64,000 bases of DNA from Akebia trifoliata (Eukaryota; Streptophyta; Magnoliopsida; Ranunculales; Lardizabalaceae), in contig CM030718.1 of the NCBI GenBank assembly GCA_017979445.1, positions 17,789,021 through 17,853,020 on the forward strand, read 5' to 3'. The translations under genes were made by a program, and so were the position numbers. Shown piece after piece: positions 22,641 through 33,839 of this stretch. Below the pieces are notes generated by a model that was not told the DNA's origin, searched no databases, and saw only the letters and a list, made by a program, of their open reading frames with translations. Position 1 is the stretch's first letter, and every line of letters begins with the position of its first letter.

Positions 22641-24745
22641 TGTAAACACCCCAATTTGAACGGGCCCATACTCGAAAGGGCCCAAAAATACCGATTTTCC
22701 AAATAAATTAGCCAACAGGCTTTAAGGGCCCAAGTCATTGAAAAGTGACATTTTGACCAAATCGAGGCCCCTAAGACCTTCTAGTAGTCTAGGGGACCTA
22801 CCAAAGGAGTTTGAACTACCCTACACCTTCCATCCTTAACCGCTTCACTCTTGTGCCAAGAAATAATCGATTTTTAATAAAATTCTCCAACAGGCCTAAA
22901 AGGCCCGATTTGCCAACACGTGGCATTTTTAATCAAATCAATGATTTCAAAAATCTCAAAAAAATTAATAAATTAAAAAAATGAGACTTGAGATGCCAAT
23001 CATTTCCTCTACCCTTCATCGTTTCACTTCCTAAATCGAAAACACCTCAAACCCATTCAAATCCCACAAATCCTTTACTTTCCAAAATCGATTTCTCACT
23101 TTACCCTTAAACTAAAATCCAATCTTATGTCATCTAAAAACCTAAAGCCTACCTACCCTCAAAAATCCAATCCAAAATGACCCCAACCCAATCCAAAAAA
23201 CCCTTAACATTTCATAAAACCCAAGCCCAATGCCCTTAAGCCCAAACCCATATCCAATTCATATCTAACCCACAACCCTAACCCATAAACTACAACGCAC
23301 ATCAACCATTTACTTTTTTATCATCAAAAGGTGACACATGTTATCACCCCCTCTCACCTTCCTCATCAAACTACCCACCCCATCACTTTTCTCTAAAAAA
23401 TTAACTACCCACATCACATTTTCTCTAAAAAAATACATCAACCCACACCCTCCTTGTAACCTACCCTCATTACTCCTTAACCCCTATTATTTCAAATCAA
23501 AAACCTCTAATCCCACACCTCCCCTAACCTATCATCATCATACCTCTCCCTAATTTACCATCATCATTTCCTATAAACCTATTTCTACAACCTAAACCTA
23601 CACTCATCCTCTCAAATCAAATACTCATTCTCTCCCATTAATTAAATTTAAATCTTTAACCTCCACACATCTTGCCACATGTCACCATCTTCCTCACCCT
23701 CCCAACCACCCTCTTACACCCTCCGTTCTCTTAAACCAAACACCACTCAATCAATCAACCACCCTCTTCAACACCTATAATCTCATCTCACCAAACACTC
23801 CACCCAAATGGTTTGGGTAAGATTCAAACCATTTGGATCAAAACACAAACTATTTACCTCCATTACATAATTACCCCTTTCCCAACTCCTAATTTTATAC
23901 CCCCCCACCTTTAAAACCTATGCCATTCTCTACTCTCTCAACCTCTCACCCCATTATATCCCTCAAACCATCTACAAACATCTATAAATACCCCCCTCTT
24001 TTTTCAAAATGGTTACCAATTCTCTTTTCCCAACTCTCACTACCAATTCTCTCTTCCCAACTCTCACTACAAAAATCTCTTACCAAGTCTTATAAAAAAA
24101 ATATCTATTAGTCTACTCTTCTCTCTACTACTCTCTTGTATCACCTTCTAAAATAGAATTACACTTTCATAAAATCATCAAGGACCTTAGAAGACATTGA
24201 AGAAGAATAAGAAGAAAGTAAGGAAAGAAAAGAGAAAGCATCAAGGTAGATTCGAAGTACACCCCCTCCCTCTCTCTCTCTACCCTCTTCTCTTTCCTCT
24301 TCTATTATCCCCCTTCTCTTCATTTTATTTTGATGGACTTAGGGTGAATAGTCCTCAAGGCTTAGATCTATTATGATCATATCCACTAATGATTTGATCC
24401 TATGATAGACCCAAAAGTAAATCCCTATCTAGGATACAAATGTACACACGTGACACTTTATTTTTTAATTTTTTTAAATCAAAATGATCGAGTTTGTTAA
24501 GGTTACCGTCATTTGACGAAGAGAAAAAGATACCTAACACCTTTCCTTTTCTCCAATCGAGCCGCTTACCACGAATCTCAAGGTTTGATTATCCCTTATC
24601 CACCGTGAGTCACTATATGCCAAAAGTGTCATTTTTTGAAAAATGTACATCGGGTGACCATTCACACCCACTTACAACATGAATGGTGGTGACTCCAATC
24701 CTTAGTAGATGTGGCCGTTGTAACAACGAAATCCACGTATCTACA
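22641..24745 (+). repeat. 5' LTR of element C
   Basis: A 2.1-kb LTR starting TGTAAACACCCC and ending CGTATCTACA, followed after two bases by a primer-binding site. Its layout matches the LTR of element B: GGGCCC-rich start, long C-rich, G-poor stretch in the middle (about 23150-24000), TATA box TATAAATA at 23983-23990, CTCTCT tract near 24270, and a U5 ending near TGGTGACTCCAA. It is a different, older family of the same lineage. C-rich open frames of 60-70 codons here reflect composition only. Confidence 0.8.
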
Positions 24746-24747
24746 GC

Positions 24748-24766
24748 TTGCGACTCCACTGGGGAG
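24748..24766 (+). promoter_or_regulatory. Primer-binding site of element C (tRNA-Arg)
   Basis: TTGCGACTCCACTGGGGAG, one mismatch in the first positions from the tRNA-Arg-complementary site TGGCGACTCCACTGGGGA. It fixes C as plus-oriented and its LTR as the 5' one. Confidence 0.8.
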
Positions 24767-25880
24767 CAAGGTTCTACTCGCGTGTCAACTCGACTACTTT
24801 CAAAAAATCAAAATAAAAAAAAATTATTTTCATTTAGTTTACTAATATAGTTTGTGTTTGTTGTTCATGTTCTTTTATTTTTTGTTTCAAGTGACATGTT
24901 GTAATATTTATTTTATTTTGTTTCAAGGATATTTGTAAGGGGGTCGATAAAAGAAATAAATTAAAATGCATGTATGCACTTGAGAGCATAGTCCAGTTGC
25001 ACAACTACCCCACCTTCAATATATTTAGCCTCGATGCTTAATAGTTCTACGGCTTGAGATCGTTATTTCAAGTGTCGGGGATGAACACATCAAATTCGAT
25101 CACCAACCAATGACGTGCGTACTTTGGTATGCATCGAGGTTTGAAGATCGGGTAGCTGTGAAACCACCTACTAGCCGCATGCATGTGCCCGATTAGACAA
25201 TGCTAGAACACAAGTTTTCAATTCTATATTCACCCTCGAAGCAACGGTGTAAAGGTTTAATGTATTCGGGCCTCGAAGCCTAAGTTGTAAGCCCACATTG
25301 GTAAGTTGTATAGGCTTAGGGGTATGTCTTTTCTTTACTTATTCTCCTGGTAAGAGGGGAAAAACCAGATTTTTTATTATCATGTATATCATCAAAAGAA
25401 AACAAAAAAAAAAATGAAATAAATGAAAAAATATAATTTTTTTTTTGCCCAAGCCAAAAACCATAGGCAATGTAACTCATTTTGGACTAACAAAATTTAA
25501 AATAATAATAATAAGTTTTTTTTTAGCCAAAATTCGTACTGGTCCGTATTTGAGGCACGGATGGGCCTGAAATACACTCATCCGTACTTGAAATACGGAT
25601 GTAAATAAAAAATAAAAAAATTTATTCATTTTGTTTTCGACATCAGTCTTGACAATTTTTGTTCTCAAGTTTATTTTTCTTTTGACATTTAAGGTTTAAA
25701 AATGCTTAAATGGATCATTTTTTAAAAAACTTAGGGCCTATTCATCATCGCCCTTCTTTGTTTGATCAAAATAGAACTCGCATGCATTATATCGATCAAA
25801 GTTGACCCCACTTCACGTGGTACACTATCAATCTCGCCTACAATCAAACCCATCGCCGTCCATCACCAAACATCAAAAAT
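24767..25880 (+). other. Leader of element C
   Basis: Non-coding. It has the same order as the B leader: a T-rich start, a stretch with GCATG words and TCGAGG.TTGAAGAT (about 25130-25150), then a pair of related GGTCCGTA / CATCCGTA words near 25540-25600, comparable to the GGTCCGCT / CGGACCAG pair of B near 48340-48370. No gene seen. Confidence 0.5.
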
Positions 25881-26930
25881 GGGTCCACAACCCAGGTCCA
25901 TCTCAACCGGGTACACAACCTAGATCACTACAGTTGGGTTTACGACCCAGATTCACTTCCAAATGGGTCCACGACCCATATCCATTTCAACTAGGATCCA
26001 CGACCCAGATCCATTCAAACTGGGTCCGAGATCCAGATCCATTCAAACTGGGTCCACGACCCAGATCCATTTCAACTAGGTCTACGAACCAGATCTATTT
26101 CAACTGGGTTATGACCCAGATCCACTACAGCTGGGTCCTCGACCCAGATCCATTTCAATTGGGTCTCTGACCTAGATCCATCACAATTGGATCTATGACC
26201 CAGATCACTACAGTTGGGTCCAAGACCCAAATCCACTTCCAAATGGGTTCATGACCTAGATTCATATCCATTTTAATTAGATCCACGACCCAGATCCATT
26301 TCACACTAGGTCCACGACTTAGATCCAAATCCATTCCAACTGGGCCCACGAACTAGATCCAAATCCATTTCAACTGGGTTTATGACCCAGATCCAAATCC
26401 ATTACAATTGGGTCCACTACCTAGATCCGTTTCAATTGGGTCCACGACCCAGATCCATTTTTAATTAAATTTATGACCTAGATCCGTTTTAACTGGGTCC
26501 GCAACCTAGAACCATTCAAACTGGATCCACGACCCAGATCCGTTTCAACTAGGTTCACGACCCATATCCATTTTAACTGGGTCCACGACCCAAATCCATT
26601 TCAACTGGGTCCCCGATCCATATCCGTTTCAATTGGGTCCACAACCCAGATTCATTTCAACTGGATTTACAACCCAGATCCATTTTCAACTGGATCTACA
26701 ACCTAGATCCCGTTCAATTAGGTTCACAACCTAAATTCAAACCCATTTCAGTTGAGTCCGCGACCCAGATCCATTTCAATGGGTCCACGACCCAAATCCA
26801 TTACAACTGTGCCAACGACCTAGATCCATTACAATGTCCAAGACCTAGATTCGTTTCAACTGGGACCACAACCCAGATCCATTTCGACTGGGTCTAAGAC
26901 CCAAATCCACTACAAATAGGATCCATATCT
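25880..26930 (+). repeat. About 28-bp tandem array in leader of element C
   Basis: Roughly 35 degenerate copies of a 28-bp unit of the form GGGTCCACGACCCAGATCC plus ATTTCAACT. Each unit contains the inverted repeat GGGTC-N3-GACCC; loop bases vary (CAC, CTC, CAA). The array of B at 47145-48090 is the same motif family on the opposite strand. Both lie between the primer-binding site and gag. Open frames here (122 and 64 codons on the two strands) are by-products of the repeat. Confidence 0.85.
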
Positions 26931-27105
26931 AATTTTGAACCAAGTCCATGATCTAACAAAGATAACAACCGATCAATCAACTCAAATGCATTCAACTTTC
27001 TCATTAAAAAAAAGATTTTAAAAAGTGCCAATTGCAGTTCTTGATCAAAGTCGGTACCTAGAAAGATCTTACCCTATTGATATGAGGGGGATAGACTACG
27101 TCTAT
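26931..27105 (+). other. Broken end of element C at the insertion site of A
   Basis: After the array, about 27010-27105 matches the conserved leader block of D (near 15960-16045) in the same orientation. It stops at ACTACGTCTAT exactly where element A's LTR starts. In D and A the uninterrupted text continues with TCTAGACGAGAGG (D has G for the first T). C was therefore probably split here by the A array, and its other half should lie beyond the right edge. Confidence 0.6.
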
Positions 27106-28853
27106 TGAAAGCACCCTTAATCCGTGGGGTGTGCGGATCCGCTTTTGACCCTTGAGGTTTGGGAGTCGCACCTCGTTATTATGGTCTAGGAACCAAACTG
27201 ACCCTACAATGGATAAAAAAGAACTAATCTACTATAAAAATCTGAATCCGGGGATCATGTTACGGGGTTGGAAGGTGTTAAGCACCAACCCCGCCCGGCC
27301 AATGCCGGTCTCTACTTATTCCAAATACAACTACATCGCTAATGACAAAACCTAGATTAAAAAATAATGAAAAATCTTACCTTCGATCTGTAAAAGTATT
27401 ATTCCCTCAAATCTGGTGAAAATAACTCCTTGTACCGTACTCCTTGCTTTGTTCTGTCTTCGGATCTGATTTTTGATCTTCGAGGTAAAGTATCTCCTTT
27501 TTGGATCTGGGTGCTTTGAATTTATTATAGATTTTTAGAGTATTTTTGAAAGGTTTCTAGGTGTTTTTTAGGCTAAAATCAAAGTAGGGGTGTTAGGGAA
27601 GGAGTTGGGACTCCAAAATTAGAGTTTTGGGGAGGTTGTGGAGGCTTCTTTACCTATTTTTTCTAGGATTTTTTCTTTGATACGAAAATAGGGTGTGGAG
27701 GCTCCTATTTATAAAGTTTTTAGAAACATTAGGGTTTGATTAGGGTTTCTTTTAGAGTTTTAATTAGGATTTTGACTTTGGTCTCATGAGATGGACTTAG
27801 TATTTAGGGCTTTGACTTAGGGTTTTGACTTTAGTCTTATGAGATTAACTTGATTAGTTTAGATTAGGATTTTGATTTAGGGTTTTGACTTTAGTCATAT
27901 GAGATTGGCTTGATTAATTTAGATTAGGGTTTTGATTTAGGGTTTTGACTTTAGTCTTATGAGATTGACTTTAATACTTGACTTTAGTCTTACTTAATTG
28001 ACTTTAATTTTGACTTTAGTCTTATTTGATTGACTTTAATATCTTGACTTTAGTCTTTCTTGATTGACTTTAAATTTTTGGAGAACCCCTTTCTATTATA
28101 TCTTTAATTCTTTGGACCCCCAAATAGAGGGGTCCTTAAAGAAATATCTTACGAACCCTCAACAATTTTGCCTGAAAGCCTGATTGATCGATTTTTTTAT
28201 TCACATTTTAAAATTAATTTTATTAATATTTCACTTTACATTATTTAATGATTTATTTATTAATTTTAAAATTTTTAATTATTAAAATTGTGAAGTTACC
28301 ATTTTACCCTCGGAGAGGATTTTTTACGTTTTAAGTCTTTTTTCCATGTTCTAGGATGTTTTGGAATCAGTTTTTCGTAAGAAATTCAATAGGAATGTTG
28401 GTTTTTGTCATTTATGAAGTTTTTTGTATGAAATGGTCGTGAACTTTATGAGGGGTATTTTCATAATTTTGTCAAATTTTGTGAAAAATGGTGAAGTGGT
28501 TTACTTGGTTTCGATTTGTTGTTTTATGTGTTTGAGTGGATTTTCCTAAGCGTAATGTAGGCTCAAGGGTTGTTTTGATGATAGGGGTATTTTGGTAATT
28601 TAGTCATTTTTAGTGATTTTTATCGTGAAACTTCTTTTTGGTTTGCAAGATGATGATTTCTATGTTTCTGGGATCGTATTTTCCTAGTGTAGCGTGATTT
28701 CTAAGTTTTGTCACTTTGAGATACCTCATCTGGATTTCTGAAACATATCTGATAACAAAATAAAGCATTGGAATAGACATCCAACATTAGGAACCTTTGC
28801 GATCGGGTTGACGACTTGATTAATCAAGCGGATGCAAAAATGTGGTGTCTACA
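27106..28853 (-). repeat. 3' LTR of element A
   Basis: On the minus strand it starts TGTAGACACCACATTTTT and ends GGGTGCTTTCA. TATA box at 27706-27713. By eye it is about 94% identical to 59435-61171 over the first 280 bases, most differences being transitions. AAAGTCAA-type direct repeats upstream of the TATA box (about 27770-28075) match those of D. Confidence 0.9.
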
Positions 28854-28872
28854 GATGCCCCTCTTTGGCAGA
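28854..28872 (-). promoter_or_regulatory. Polypurine tract of element A
   Basis: Minus strand CTGCCAAAGAGGGGCATC directly before the LTR start; AAAGAGGGG is the purine run. Confidence 0.75.
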
Positions 28873-29192
28873 GGGTTGAAGTAAACTAGATAGCAAATCT
28901 ATTTTGGTAGATAGTGTGATATCCGAATGCCAAAGCTAGTGATAGTTCATTTTGTAGCCTGATTTAGCAATTCGTTGGGGTATTCGGATCCTTGAGCGTA
29001 AAACTCTCCCCGAACTAGAAAAATGTTAGGTCCTTGAGCGCGAGCTCTCACTAGCAGTGTCAGATCCTTGAATTTTAAAAAGTTCTCCTTGACTGATGTA
29101 ACAACTGTGCAAGTGTGTGGGGTCAAAATCTAAGATAGATTTCAAAGAGTTTGAGTTGGAAATGAGTCAAATCTGAGCATGAAGTAAATATA

Positions 29193-30283
29193 AACTGAGT
29201 ATAATTCCAAGAAAACCCTTGGTGGCATCTGAGCATAGTTCTGAGAAAACCCTCGGTGGCATCTGAGCATAATTCCAAGAAAACCCTTGGCGGCATCTGA
29301 GCATAGTTCTAAGAAAACCCTCGACGGCATCTGAGCATAATTCCAAGAAAACCCTCGGCGGCATCAAAGTATAATTCCAAGAAAACCCTTGGCGGCATCT
29401 GAGCATAGTTCCAAGAAAACCCTCGGTGGCATCTGAGCATAATTCCAAGAAAACCCTCGACGGCATCAAAGTATAATTCCAAGAAAACCCTTGGCGACAT
29501 CTGAGCATAGTTTTGAGAAAACCCTCGGTGGCATCTGAGCATAGTTCCAAGAAAACCCTTGGCGGCATCTGAGCATAGTTTCGAGAAAACCCTCGGCGGC
29601 ATCTGAGCATAGTTCCGAGAAAACCCTCGGCGGTATCTAAGCATAATTCCAAGAAAACCCTTGGTGGCATCTGAGCATAATTCCAAGAAAACCCTTGGCG
29701 GCATCTGAGCATAGTTCCAAGAAAACCCTTGACGACATTTGAGCATAGTTCCGAGAAAACCCTCGGCGGTATCTGAGCATAATTTCAAGAAAACCCTTGG
29801 CGGCATCTGAGCATAATTCCAAGAAAACTCTTGGCGGCATCTGAGCATAGTTCCGAGAAAATCCTCGACGGCATTTGAGCATAATTCCAAGAAAACCCTT
29901 GGCGGCATTTGAGCATAGTTCCGAGAAAACCTCGAGGCATCTGAGCATAATTCCAAAAAATTCCTCAGCGGCATCTGAGCATAGTTTCAAGAAAATCCTC
30001 GACGGCATCTGAGCATAATTCCAAGAAAACCCTTGGCGGCATCTGAGTATAATTCCAAGAAAACCCTCGGTGACATCTGAGCATAATTCCAAGAAAACCC
30101 TTGGAGGCATCTGAGCATAGTTTCGAGAAAAACCTCGGCGGCATCTGAGCATAATTCCAAGAAAACCCTCGGCCGCATCTGAGCATAGTTCCGGGAAAAC
30201 CCTCGGCGTCATCTGAGCATAATTCCAAGAAAACTCTTGGCGGCATCTGAGCATAATTTCGAGAAAACCCTCAGCGGCATCTG
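29193..30283 (-). repeat. 34-bp tandem hairpin array of element A
   Basis: About 32 copies of a 34-bp unit, on the plus strand ATAATTCCAAGAAAACCC then TTGGCGGCATCTGAGC. Two unit types recur: ATAATT with CCAAG...CTTGG, and ATAGTT with CCGAG...CTCGG, often alternating, so an older 68-bp dimer is visible. Within a unit the two arms form a 5-bp stem with a 6-base loop. No stop codon occurs in most units in any minus frame. As 34 is not a multiple of three, all three frames stay open (up to 221 codons), which imitates coding. Confidence 0.9.
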
Positions 30284-31774
30284 GCTAAGTAAAACTGAGA
30301 ACAAAGAAATAAATCTGGGAGAGAAATGATTGAAAATGAATCTGGAAAAGAGTGGTTGAATCTGGGAATGAATAAATTTGGGACAGAATGGATGCCCTAT
30401 CTCCTATGTGAGATTCAAAATGCATTTGTTTGAACCTCAAGGTTTTATCAAAAAAGTTTTGTGAATTTAAAACCTGAGTTTTTATTTCTTTTAAATCTTA
30501 AGGGTTTTTTCGAAAAACTGTTATCAACAGGGTAGCCTTAAGTTTGGGGTTCCCATTATCTTTTAGGATTGGCATTGCTCAAGAATAAATTGCCCCTAGT
30601 TTGACAATAAACATGGCATTGGACACATCATTAAAAAATTAAAAAAATGCCCCTAGTATAAAGGGGAAACACTACATTTAGAGGAAAAAGAAAATGTCCC
30701 TTGTATGAAGGTTTGAAATATTTGATTACCACAAGCGCAATAAAGATCCAACTTTTAATTTTGATTGATTTTATTGAAGATTTTGAGTCAGGCTCAAGAG
30801 AACAAAATATTTCCTTTTAGACTCATCATAGAATTCACCCTTTTCTCCATTGGTTCACTTGGGGAAGTAAGAATTTTCAGATCGATTATAGACAAGATAC
30901 CTGTGGTTTCTGAGTCTTTACCTGGTTTAAGCTAAGTATTATCCTTGATAATTCGGACTTCTGATGTTTCAGCTCGGGCAGCTTTCAGCTTGGGATTTTC
31001 TTCTGTTTTTCTTTATTGCTCTAACTTTTGCATATATCGCCTTTTCAGGTTTTCAATCTAGCAAGCTTGCTCTAGCTTTTGCCTAGATCGTCTTTTTAGA
31101 TTTTCGATCTAGCGAGCTCTTTCTTTTTTCTTTGCTCTGATTGTTGCCAAAGTTTTCCTTTCAGATTTTCAACCTTGCGAGCTTGCCTTAATTTTTGCCT
31201 AAGTCGCCCTTTCCAGGTTTTCAACTTAGTAGGCTTCTTCAATTTTTTTTTAATTTTTTTTAATCTTTTTCTTCTCCTCTGAAGTTCTAGAATTACTGTC
31301 TAATCATACTTCGCTACCCTCCTTGACTTTTTCAAACGGTACTTAGGAGGACTTTTATAGGTAGGCTTGGGACTAGGCATAAAAAGAAAGGAATTTTAAG
31401 GCTCAAAAATCCAAATGCCCCTTGTGTGGCATTTCATTTAAAATTTTTTCTTGAACTTTCTTCCTCATTTTGAATGATATTTCTTTTTCTTTTGAATTTT
31501 TTTCTTTTTAGATTTTTCCTTTGTTGCGGAATCTATATATATTTTTTGATGTGTTCGAGCCTGAAGTAACTTCTCAGGTTGCCTACGTACCCCAAATTTT
31601 TGGGATCAGACCAAAACGTAGTTCGGATTTTCCCTCCCCTGGGTTAGGTACTCAGGCTAAGAAGTAAAAGGCATATTTTTCTTTTTTTCTTTTTTTTAAC
31701 AGGCTGCAAAGGTGTTGAGAAAGGAGATAATGAACTAGGTAGTAGGAAAATTGATTCGGCCAAAAATGGACTCC
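30284..31774 (-). other. Long 3' region of element A
   Basis: Non-coding stretch between the pol stop and the hairpin array. It holds three to four degenerate copies of a roughly 52-bp unit (about 31020-31240; words ATCTAGCGAGCT and TTTTGCCTA on the plus strand), also present in A2 and D. Confidence 0.6.
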
Positions 31775-32917
31775 TTAAATGTAGTACCATTTGATTTGGT
31801 CAAGGTTGGTTGGTTCTGGTAACCTGATTCCATCATGATTTTGAAGTCCGACAGCTTTTCCTGGTAATATTTCCTTGATAATGTATGGACCTCCCCAATT
31901 CGGTTTGAACTTCCATCTAGGGTCAAAGATAGGTGCTCGATGCTATTTGAATACTAAATCCCCGACTTGTAAGTGACAAACCTTGAACTTTTTATCAAAT
32001 GCACGGGCAACTCTTCTTTGATAAGCTTGCACGTGATACATAGCTCTCAGTCGTTTTTCTTCAATCAAATTCAATTCTTCATACCGCTGGCGAATCCAAT
32101 CTGTTTTTGACAACTGACTTTCCAACAAGACCCTCAGAGATGGAATTTCCATTTCAACTAGCAAGACTGCTTCCATGCCATACACTAAGGAGTAGGGAGT
32201 AGCTCCAGTAGAGGATCGAATTGAAGTTCGATATGCCCATTGTGCAAATGGCAGTTTTTCAGACCAATCTCGATGTGATTGACACATTTTCCTTATGATA
32301 GTTTTAAGATTCTTATTAGCTGCTTCGACTGCTCCATTAGTTTGAGGACGGTAAGAAGATGATTTGTGGTGTGAGATTTTAAACTTTGAACACAAAGTAA
32401 TAACCTTAACTTTGAAATGTGACCTGTTGTCTGAAATCAATTTCGAAGGTATCCCGTACCGACTAATGATGTTCGTTTGGATAAATTTTGTAACTTGAGA
32501 TGCAGTGAGGACAGCATAAGAGGCAGCTTCGACCCACTTTGTAAAATAATCGATAGCAACCAAAATGTATTCATGCCCATTTGATGCTTTAGACGATATT
32601 TTACTAATAATGTTGATTTCCCAAATTGAGAATGGCCATGGTGAAGTCCGACCAATTAATCGAGAAGGTGGCACATGTATGAGATTTGCATGTATTTGGC
32701 ATTTGTGACAGGTCTTGACCATGTGATGACAATCTGTTTCCATCGTAGGCCAGTAGTTCCCTTGTCTCATAATTTTCTTAGCTAACAGTTTCCCACTCAT
32801 ATGAGTGCCGCATTCTCCTGAATGTAGTTCAACCATTATCTGTTCAGCTTGACCTTCATCGACGCACGACAAATGAATCCCATCATAAGACCTTTTGTTC
32901 AAACTTCCTGCGCACAA
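31775..32917 (-). pseudogene. Integrase of element A, with catalytic Asp changed
   Basis: Inserts the DNA copy into the chromosome. One frame runs from 32917 to the natural pol stop TAA at 31775-31777 (after YYI), with one premature TAG at 31943-31945. The N-terminal zinc finger is complete: His in ELHSGE, His in CGTHMSG, and Cys-x2-Cys in TCHKC. In the catalytic core the first Asp, normally in W..D.IG, is Asn here (WEINIIS). The second Asp (LISDNRSHF) and the Glu (GAVEAANKN) remain. A C-terminal segment with GGPYIIKE and QVGDLVFK fits the chromodomain-less GPF/Y-like end. The frame continues upstream into RNase H with only one stop between (32984), so it was part of one polyprotein. Confidence 0.9.
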
Positions 32918-32983
32918 GATGAATTGAGATGTTAATCTTAAAAGGGTTTGTCGTTCCTTCCTCGATGCTTCTTCTCGAAATTC

Positions 32984-33835
32984 TTATTTTTTAAACACCT
33001 TTTTAATATCTGTGTACCACGGCTTTCCATTAGGTAGTCGAGTAGTAATATTGATCTGACAACAATATGCAAGTTTTTCTTTAACTTCAATAGTGATCGG
33101 CCTCAATTCCATGCCAGGAGGTAAATGGATCATTGAAGATAGAGTGGCTAACGAGTCAACAAATCTATTATCTTCCCTTGACACGTGTTGGAACAGAATA
33201 GCTTCAAACTTACTCACAAAGTTTAACAAATGCTCATGATAAGGCTTCAGCTTTTCGTCTCTAGTCTTCCATTCTTCCAATGACTGGTGTATGACCAAGG
33301 CTGAATCCCCAAAGACTTCAATTTTTGTAATGCCCAGATTCAACGCAGCTTCAAGTCTAGCAATGCATGCCTCATATTCGGCTGTGTTATTGGTGTTAGA
33401 GAAAGCTAACTTAATAGCAATCGGAACGTGACATCCTTCCGAAGAAAACAGGACTGCCCCTATTCCACACCCATTCTGATTGGCGGCTCCATCGAAATAC
33501 AACTGCCATGTTTGGTTCTGAGGCTCTTCTTCAACATGTAAGATATTCTCATCTTGAAACGGATCAATAGGCCTTGTTCCTTCTACTACCAGGTAATCTG
33601 CTAAGTATTCTACCACAGCTCTCCTCTTGATGGATTTCTGTGTAACGTGCGTGATATCAAACTCTGATAACAACAATAACCATCGTGCGGTTCTCCCTGT
33701 CAGTGTCGGTTTCTCGAAAAGATACTTGAGAGGATCCATCTGAGATAACAAGATAATTGAATGAGATAGCATATAGTGTTGAAGTCTCTGAGCAGCCCAA
33801 ACTAGTGCCAAGCAAGTTTTTTCTAGGGCTAAATA
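32984..33835 (-). pseudogene. RNase H region of element A: two RNase H domains
   Basis: The segment starts with the end of the RT-linked RNase H-like domain (ALVWAAQRLQHYMLSH, then MDPLKYLFEKPTLTGRTARW and LLLSEFDI). A linker of about 55 residues is followed by a second, complete RNase H with its acidic residues: Asp in LYFDGAANQNG, Glu in NTAEYEA, Asp in VFGDSALV and Asp in NRFVDSLATL. A second RNase H of this type is a hallmark of Tat-lineage elements. The role is removal of RNA from the RNA-DNA hybrid during reverse transcription. The second domain is intact as sequence; the upstream part is reached only through frameshifts, so no active protein is expected. Confidence 0.85.
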
Positions 33836-33839
33836 CTTT

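Noticed and set aside
23150..24111. Pro/Ser/Leu-rich plus-strand frames
   Set aside because: C-rich, G-poor composition of the C LTR removes stops; no protein features.
25880..26930. CRISPR-like array
   Set aside because: Units are contiguous tandem repeats without unique spacers, in eukaryotic DNA; no cas genes.
29142..30254. Six overlapping minus-strand open frames up to 221 codons
   Set aside because: They are one 34-bp repeat read in three frames; the unit lacks stops in all frames and 34 is not a multiple of three. No start context, domain or conservation as protein.
31735..31926. 63-codon minus frame, also at 63480-63671
   Set aside because: A shifted frame of the integrase end; the true pol frame ends at YYI-stop.
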